From assembly GCA_037962975.1 (NCBI GenBank), contig CM075676.1:27027001-27091000 (forward strand): 64,000 nt of DNA, given 5' to 3'. Under the pieces are notes generated by a model that saw only the letters and a list, made by a program, of their open reading frames with translations, made no database searches and was not told where the DNA came from. The position numbers and the translations under genes were made by a program. The stretch comes from Clitoria ternatea (lineage: Eukaryota; Streptophyta; Magnoliopsida; Fabales; Fabaceae). Below, one piece after another: positions 58,196 through 64,000 of this stretch; position 1 is the first letter of the stretch, and the number at the start of each line of letters is the position of its first letter.

Positions 58196-58559
58196 TAAAA
58201 TATCAAAGTTAGATATTTAGTCCGATGAATCATAGTTATACAAGAAATAAAACAAATCCAAAGTTATTCAAGTTTGAGGTCAAAACAATTACAAAGTTAA
58301 TTTTTTAAAAAAATTATGAATGTCATTCTATGGATGATGTCAAAATTCAAAGTAACAAAATATAAAACCAATGTTATGATATTCATACAAATAGTCGGTA
58401 TAAAAATAAAAGACGATGTCATTCAAAGGATATGGCCACACCCCAGATGGTAAAAAACTAGAGGGGCGCAAAAGACCAACAAAAAATCATCAAAGTTTGA
58501 TGGAGCTCATCTCGTCTACAGAGCTTGCAAAATAAAAGCAGAAAAATTCAAGGATCCAC

Positions 58560-61104
58560 GGCATCCACGTTATCGTCCTCTTCCTCCCCTTGTTCATCTT
58601 CACCACCATCGTTGTTTACCTCATGTAATAGATTTTGGGGGGTGTCATCTTCATCTTCCGCCAAGGGGGTGTACTCAAAAGGCACGTCGAAGGGCTCGTA
58701 AGCTTCACCATCAACCACAGTAACCAATTTCCCAACTCAGAACTTGTTACAGATCCCAATTCCGTTCAAGTTTAAATTGGTACCTTGGTTGTGGTAGACG
58801 ACCTGCCAGACAACATGGCTAAAGGCATTCAAGGCGGCATGGGCAAACAGCTGTATATCTTTTTGATACTTAGCCTGCTTATCCTTAACCGAAGTGAAGA
58901 GGCCTTCATTTTCTTTCTGAAGTCCAAACACCTGCTTCTTCAAGTCGTCCACCTCCTGGTGAAGCCTATTATTTTTATTTTTTAGCTCACCCTCTACCTT
59001 CTGCAGTGCCTAGTTGCTTTCATTGAGAGTTTGAATTCGTTGATGGATCTAGCCCAAGTCATCCAGCAGACGAGCATTCCTCTCCCTTAATTGTTTAATC
59101 TCTCTGAGTGATCCTTGGGTGGCGGCAGAGTGAATCACAGAGAGGCTCTTCAGATAGGACTACATCGTTGAGTCTAGTGCGTAGGATATGTCTTTTGTGT
59201 TTAACCCCTCCCAGAGTCGGTATGGAAGAGTAAACCCAATTGATGGAGGATAAATCCTCTTCAATAAATCATCAATACCCTTTGAACCGACGTCATGGAG
59301 AGGGGTTTCTCTTGGTTGTTTACCCTCGACGATGGGCCCCTTACCCTTGGGGAGTCCCTCCCTTCCTTCTCACCAACCTTCTGCTTCTTCTTATAACCCT
59401 TAAAATTCATTGTCTTTCTTTTGGGTAAATGTTGAGCCAAGGTTGTTCCCCTAGGGATTAAGATGTGCGCGGCCTTCTAAAGTTAGGGGGTAACTTGATT
59501 TTCTCCAGACGCGCTGGTGTTCATACCGGCCAAGACGTTTAGGAGTTGATCAAGTGCGTTACCGCCCATGCTTCTTGAAAAATTACAAGTTAAAAAGTTA
59601 CAATCAATATAGTGAAAATCGATATTCAAAGGGAAAAGAAGAAAGAAAAATACTCAGGCGAATGAGGTATTTCTTTCTCGTGTCCCCAGGGCCAAGCAGA
59701 GAGCAGCACTTCAGGGGAGCACCCCGGGAGATTTCATGAAGGCATCCACGACGGCCTTAGAGCCTTCACTGAGTTGGCGCTCTTCAACAGCGTACGTCGT
59801 GCTCGCCAATAAAAAATGTTGGTGTATCCAGCCGGTGTGGATCAAAAACTAGCCTTCTTCAATCCCTTTGGCAAAAACTTTGAAAAATAAATGTTTAAAT
59901 TAAACACCAGCCATCTTCACGGACTCCACGAATGCCTCAAAATTGATAAAGTCGCTTTGACATCAAAGATTGACGAAGCCTCATACTGCCTCCAGAATAA
60001 CCATGTCATATTACACGAGCATAGCAGAAGAAGATGGGGACGGTTGGAGTGAAGCTGAGGTGTCTGGCGAGCACTTCTAATGAAAGAATTAAACCTCATC
60101 CATTGGGGTGAAGTTGGTTGGGGGTGATGTCCAAAAATTTTAGCACCCCCATCTCAAATTTTGTAAAAGGGAGCTAGACTCCCACCTTGGTCAATAGAAA
60201 TTCATGGAGGAAAAAGTAGCGTTCCCGGGGATGTGACAGATCCGGTTTTCAAGTTGCAGGAGGATCAAGGCAAACGAGTCCTTGTATTTATTAGAGTGCC
60301 AAAAGTGACCGACCTCGAGTTCTTGACCGTTGTCTACCTTAGAATAGCGGCTGGGAATTCAAGAATCACTTTTTGGACCCAAAAATAAAGGTCTTGGGCC
60401 TTGAGGGCCATCCAATTTAATCTGTCCACCAAAATATTAGTGCCTTGGGATATGTCCTAAGAGCGGAGGTTCCGACATCCATTGTAACTGTGTGTTCTAT
60501 AAAAGGAACAGTCGTGTAAAAATCAGTATCTTCAACGTAGTGATAGACTACGTTAGAGTCAGCATCTCGAATGGAAAGGAGGTCGGAAAGGGCGACCGGG
60601 GTCCAGAAAATTGAAAGGAGGAAGATGACTCCGGGTTAGGGAGCATAATTAGAGCCTCGTTGGCTAAGTTAGCTTCTCTAATCGGGCCGTCCCAATACCT
60701 CATTGTAACCCACCTACAAATATCTGCTTGAGTAAATCACGTTCTAGACCGAGGTTCCTCAATTGTCCACGATGGAGGGTTAGAAAAAATCTCTATGGAA
60801 TCATCCATTCCCTGGCCGTTGTTAGCAGTTAATTCGACATGGCAAAAACAATAAATAAAAGGTCAGGGTGAAAAGAAGGCTACCTGGGTAAATGAGTCTT
60901 GTAGTTTTTCTAGTACAGGCCAGAATAAAGTACAAGCAAATAAGACAACAAAGTAACAGAGTTTTTGGGAAGGAAGTGGCAAGGTGAAGAAGCAACTGCC
61001 ACTACTTCTCCTTTCATAGGCTTCGCGGACGTGGTGAGCCGAAGGCCAACCGTCACGGTCCATGGACGAAGTGGAATTCGAAACGATGCGGCCCATGAGG
61101 CCAA
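58560..61104 (-). pseudogene. Antisense ORF of the Tat element (plant retrotransposon accessory protein)
   Basis: Minus-strand frames downstream of integrase give pieces of the accessory protein encoded antisense in many Tat elements. Around 60150-60000 the reading is LPFTKFEMGVLKFLDITPNQ then LHPNG, followed by LARHLSFTPTVPIFFCYARV, matching the N-terminal block of this family (QLHPN followed by a P-x-x-x-FF segment). Around 60390-60200 is ELEVGHFWHSNKYKDSFALI-like sequence. The C-terminus at 58952-58737 is coiled coil: LKKQVFGLQKENEGLFTSVK, then an AHAALNAFSHVVWQ stretch. An acidic tail lies near 58640-58570. Its function is unknown even in intact elements. Multiple stops and frame changes break it here. 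Confidence 0.65.
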
Positions 61105-61199
61105 CGTCTCTTCAGCTCCTAATAGTAAAATCGTTCTGATAGGATGGCGTATCAGTTAAACCCACTAACCGCGGCACCCCACGTCAGATTTCTGAAGAA

Positions 61200-61960
61200 T
61201 GCCAAACGACGCTTATAAATGAAGTCTTAACTAACACTTAATTAACCTTAACTAATGATTAAAGGCCTAATTAAAAACATTAGACATCGGCCAAATTTTG
61301 CACTACGGCCCAAAGATTCTTCAAATACCAAAAGCTAAATACCCTAAGAGAAAATAGCTTATTATCGTGACATCATCATAATAACAAGCTATGAGACAAA
61401 TGATCCAAAGTGCATACCAACCCCTAAAGACCAATGACAGTGGACCTCGTTGGATAAATAATAATCAATAATTAGACAAGAAAAATAAGGACGAAAACTA
61501 AAAAGTCAGACTAATAATCACACCTCGGTACAAGCTTGACCCTAGTCGAAAAAGATGACATTGAGTTAAAGTCAGGTGCAAGTGGGTAACTTGCTTCTGA
61601 GCAAAGATCAGCTGCACTGACAGGGGTCAAATCACAAGTTGCATCTAGGGAGATTTTATAAATAGAAAGCACTCATTAACTCATACAGGTTACATTGATT
61701 ACTCATTAATTATTCTCTGAAACTTCATTATTGCTCCATTATACACTTTACTAACTTAAGCATCGGAGACCCTTTTACAGGTATAACACCGGTGTGTCCC
61801 TACCAGTTTGGATTATTCAAGGATAATCACAGACTTGAAAGGCACAATGATCCCCACTAGACCTGTGTTTTATAATACCAAACTCTCACTAAGACGGTGT
61901 TATAAGAGTGAGAGAATGTACATTGAACACTGGTTGCGAGAGGAGTACATTACCCCCTGC
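61200..61960 (+). repeat. Probable Tat 3' LTR
   Basis: TTTATAAATAGAAAGC near 61653 is a TATA box. It is followed by a typical Tat LTR downstream motif, ACTTAAGCATCGGAGACCC then TTTTACAGGTATAACACC, near 61755-61790. Exact ends were not found and no second LTR lies in the window, so limits are approximate. Confidence 0.5.
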
Positions 61961-62001
61961 ACACCGGCCATAACATTATATAATTTAAGATATTATTGTG
62001 A

Positions 62002-62466
62002 TATAATTTTCAATAGGACAATTTGTTTGCTTTAACTTTTATTATATTTTGAAAAACAATATATATGTATCTTAAATACCATTATATTAAGATGTTGTAA
62101 TAGTTTAAATTAAGATGTCGCCTTAATTATTTTAATATATAATTTTTAATAGGACAATTTTTTGCTTTAACTTTTATTATGTAACATCCCAATTTAAAAT
62201 TAAAGGTGAAATTGTTAGTAATTGAATAATACTAAGTTTGAGCTTTAATTAATAATTTATACCATAAAATCTAATAATTACTTTTCCTTTTACTTTAACA
62301 TGAGCATTTTATACCTTTTTTTGAAAATAATTGAGCATAATGACTAAGTACAATATTTTAATTTTTATTTAAATTACTTATTGAATTATTATGATTAATT
62401 TTATTGTGTGTGTGTGAAACATGTAATCCTAAGGTTTAATTATTTGAGCTTTAATTAATAATTTAT
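62002..62466. repeat. Local duplications ending at two gypsy LTR starts
   Basis: A 42-45 base stretch, (ATAATTTT-AATAGGACAATTT...TTTATTAT), occurs at 62002-62046 and again at 62139-62180. The second copy runs straight into TGTAACATCCC. A 21-base stretch (GAGCTTTAATTAATAATTTA) at 62240-62260 recurs at 62446-62466, again directly before TGTAACATCC. Confidence 0.7.
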
Positions 62467-64000
62467 GTAACATCCCCTAAATTTAATTTAATTATCGGCG
62501 ATCGTTGGAAATTAATAAATCGATTATTTGGAATTAAATTGGGTTTTTGGAAATTATTAACTAAATTAATTGAATTGGGGGTGATTATTAAATTTTGAAA
62601 ATTAAAATAAATGAGTGATGGTAAATTAATTTACCAAGGGTAAAAAGTAAAGGTTAAATTAAAATATAAAAGAAAACAAAAAAAGAAAATAATAAATTAC
62701 TAAAACACCATTAATGTTAATGAATTAAAACATTTCATTTCTTCTCCCACAATAACACTGGTTCTTCTTCTCTCTTTTCTCCTTTGCTCACCATAGTCGT
62801 GGCTTTGAGCTCCAAATCGAAGGCCCACTCAGCGTTGAAACTTGAAATTGAGTATATCATTGCAATCATGGGAACGAGGTGAGTCCATCGGTACCACCAA
62901 TTTTATGTTTCTCTTTCTTCATCCCCCCTCCCTCTTTAGCTGTGGGTATCATGCATGTAGGGGTTTCGGTTTTCCATTTTTCTTGGCGTAAGAAGCTTAA
63001 TTATGGCCCTTCAAGACTATAAGTGTTCCAAATTCACATTTTCTCTTGCCTTCCTCTCTTGGCCAAATGTACTCTTGTATAGGAGAGGGGTTGTTTTGCA
63101 TTTCCTTTGTGAATCAGAGCTTGATTGAGGTTCTTAGAGTAATGGGTATTGTTAATGATGAATGGGTTTTTTGTTTTGATGCTCGCAGGCACCGGAACGA
63201 GCATCGAAAAGTCGTAGATTGGAGCGGGTGTTGGAAACGAATATGGAACGACGGATTATCGAGCCGTGGAGCGTGATTGACATCTCAAACAACTAGCGGA
63301 AGCTTGGAATCGAGGTAAGGGGTGTTCAGTGTTATAATTAATTAGGGTTGCGTATAGACCCTAATCAAGGCTCAAAATGGAAATGTAACTGATGAGAATT
63401 GGGAATTTAGTTGGGTTAGCGTAATATGAATAATAATATGATAAATTTAGGGTTTAGGGAATAACTATATTTGGTGGATTATAATTCGGGAAATAGGAAC
63501 ATTTGGAAAGATGTGAATTATGTGATTGGTTATGGTGTATGATAAATAAGAATCGATGAATTACGATCAGATTAAAGAATGATGGTATAAAATTAATTTT
63601 AATTTGGAAAATGGTAGTTTTAGAAAGGTATATAATATGTTGGTTAAGTTATGATGTATGATAAATGGAACCGTATGAATGGCGATTCGATTGTGTTATG
63701 AATTGAAATGATGAAGTTGGTGGTGCTAAAGCTTATAGCTTACACGAGCTAGTATGTGATGTAATGTTAATTAACAATTTTATGGTGTATGATAGTTAGT
63801 GTATGAGCTATAGTATGAAAGGTGATTGATGAATTATAATAATTGTTATTTATGATGAAGAAAATAAATGGGCATGTTTTAGTGGTTATGTGATGCCATG
63901 ATTATGTTTATGAGTTTAGTGGTTGAATGAAACATGATATTAATTGATGAAGTAAAGAAATAGTGATTTTAGAAAGTGTATGAATTATATGGAGTAGCAT
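62466..64000 (+). mobile_element. Ty3/gypsy LTR start (Tekay/Del-like), runs off the window
   Basis: Starts TGTAACATCCCC at 62466. A pyrimidine-rich leader at 62740-62800 is followed by ATGGGAACGAGGTGAGTCC near 62868 and CGAGGTAAGGGG near 63310, both splice-donor-like. The same layout is seen in solo LTR 1. A frame at 63046-63276 lies in this leader; I see no domain in it. The rest is AT-rich with no gene. Confidence 0.5.

Larger units (their letters stand above)
53340..61960 (+). mobile_element. Ty3/gypsy Tat-lineage retrotransposon, 5' truncated and decayed
   Basis: Gag end, protease, reverse transcriptase, RNase H, a second archaeal-type RNase H and integrase occur in order on plus (53340-57822). 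They are followed by a GC-richer repeat tract, a long antisense ORF and an LTR-like end. The second RNase H and the 3' antisense ORF are hallmarks of the Tat lineage. The 5' LTR and most of gag are missing. Stops and frame changes occur throughout. Confidence 0.85.

Noticed and set aside
1..64000. tRNA, rRNA or microRNA genes
   Set aside because: No cloverleaf with A and B boxes, rRNA segment or convincing miRNA foldback was recognised by eye; the tRNA-like TGGTATCAGAGC at 35655 is a retroelement primer binding site.

Overview
The window is plant nuclear DNA from a eudicot: AT-rich, intron-bearing, and dominated by nested transposable elements. A legume is possible from the style of the dispersed repeats, but that is a guess. 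Two ordinary host genes stand out. One is an intact single-exon LOB-domain transcription factor of the LBD36 type (minus strand, 6.7-7.6 kb). The other is a three-exon mitochondrial-type bL25 ribosomal protein gene (plus strand, 45.4-51.1 kb) whose second intron is 4.9 kb long and holds an antisense copia fragment and Stowaway-type MITEs. Nearly everything else is mobile DNA in various states of decay.

Layout. 0-5.5 kb: an array of a palindromic 12-mer, a probable Ty3/gypsy LTR remnant, and a minus-strand Tat-lineage gag with its LTR. 5.5-9.6 kb: the LBD gene and its flanks. 9.6-22.8 kb: a minus-strand Ty1/copia remnant (Copia-1) split by a 5.3 kb gypsy solo LTR and by a 4.4 kb CACTA element carrying exons captured from at least two host genes (a kinesin-7 and an ERD6-like sugar transporter). 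22.8-29.1 kb: a truncated gypsy LTR, then Copia-2 (two LTRs and a gag remnant), one LTR of which holds a second solo LTR with an exact 5-bp target duplication. 29.4-44.4 kb: a Mutator-like element with a decayed transposase (plus) facing a decayed plant-mobile-domain (PMD) gene (minus); a structurally complete copia (Copia-3, 34371-42668) sits in a PMD intron. 44.6-51.1 kb: a Tourist-like MITE and the bL25 gene. 53.3-62 kb: a decayed Ty3/gypsy Tat-lineage element with two RNase H domains, a repeat tract and an antisense ORF. 62.2-64 kb: gypsy LTR starts running off the window.

How it fits together. The insertion order can be read directly. Copia-1 was present before solo LTR 1 and the CACTA element entered it, since both have matching target duplications in copia sequence. 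Copia-3 entered the PMD intron after the MULE was established and is the youngest datable event, its two LTRs differing by only about 15-17 substitutions by eye. The PMD-MULE pair and the gene-capturing CACTA are the most interesting systems; both show transposons carrying host-type genes. Joints and exon boundaries come from reading the sequence by eye. Family names rest on recognised motifs, not on database searches.
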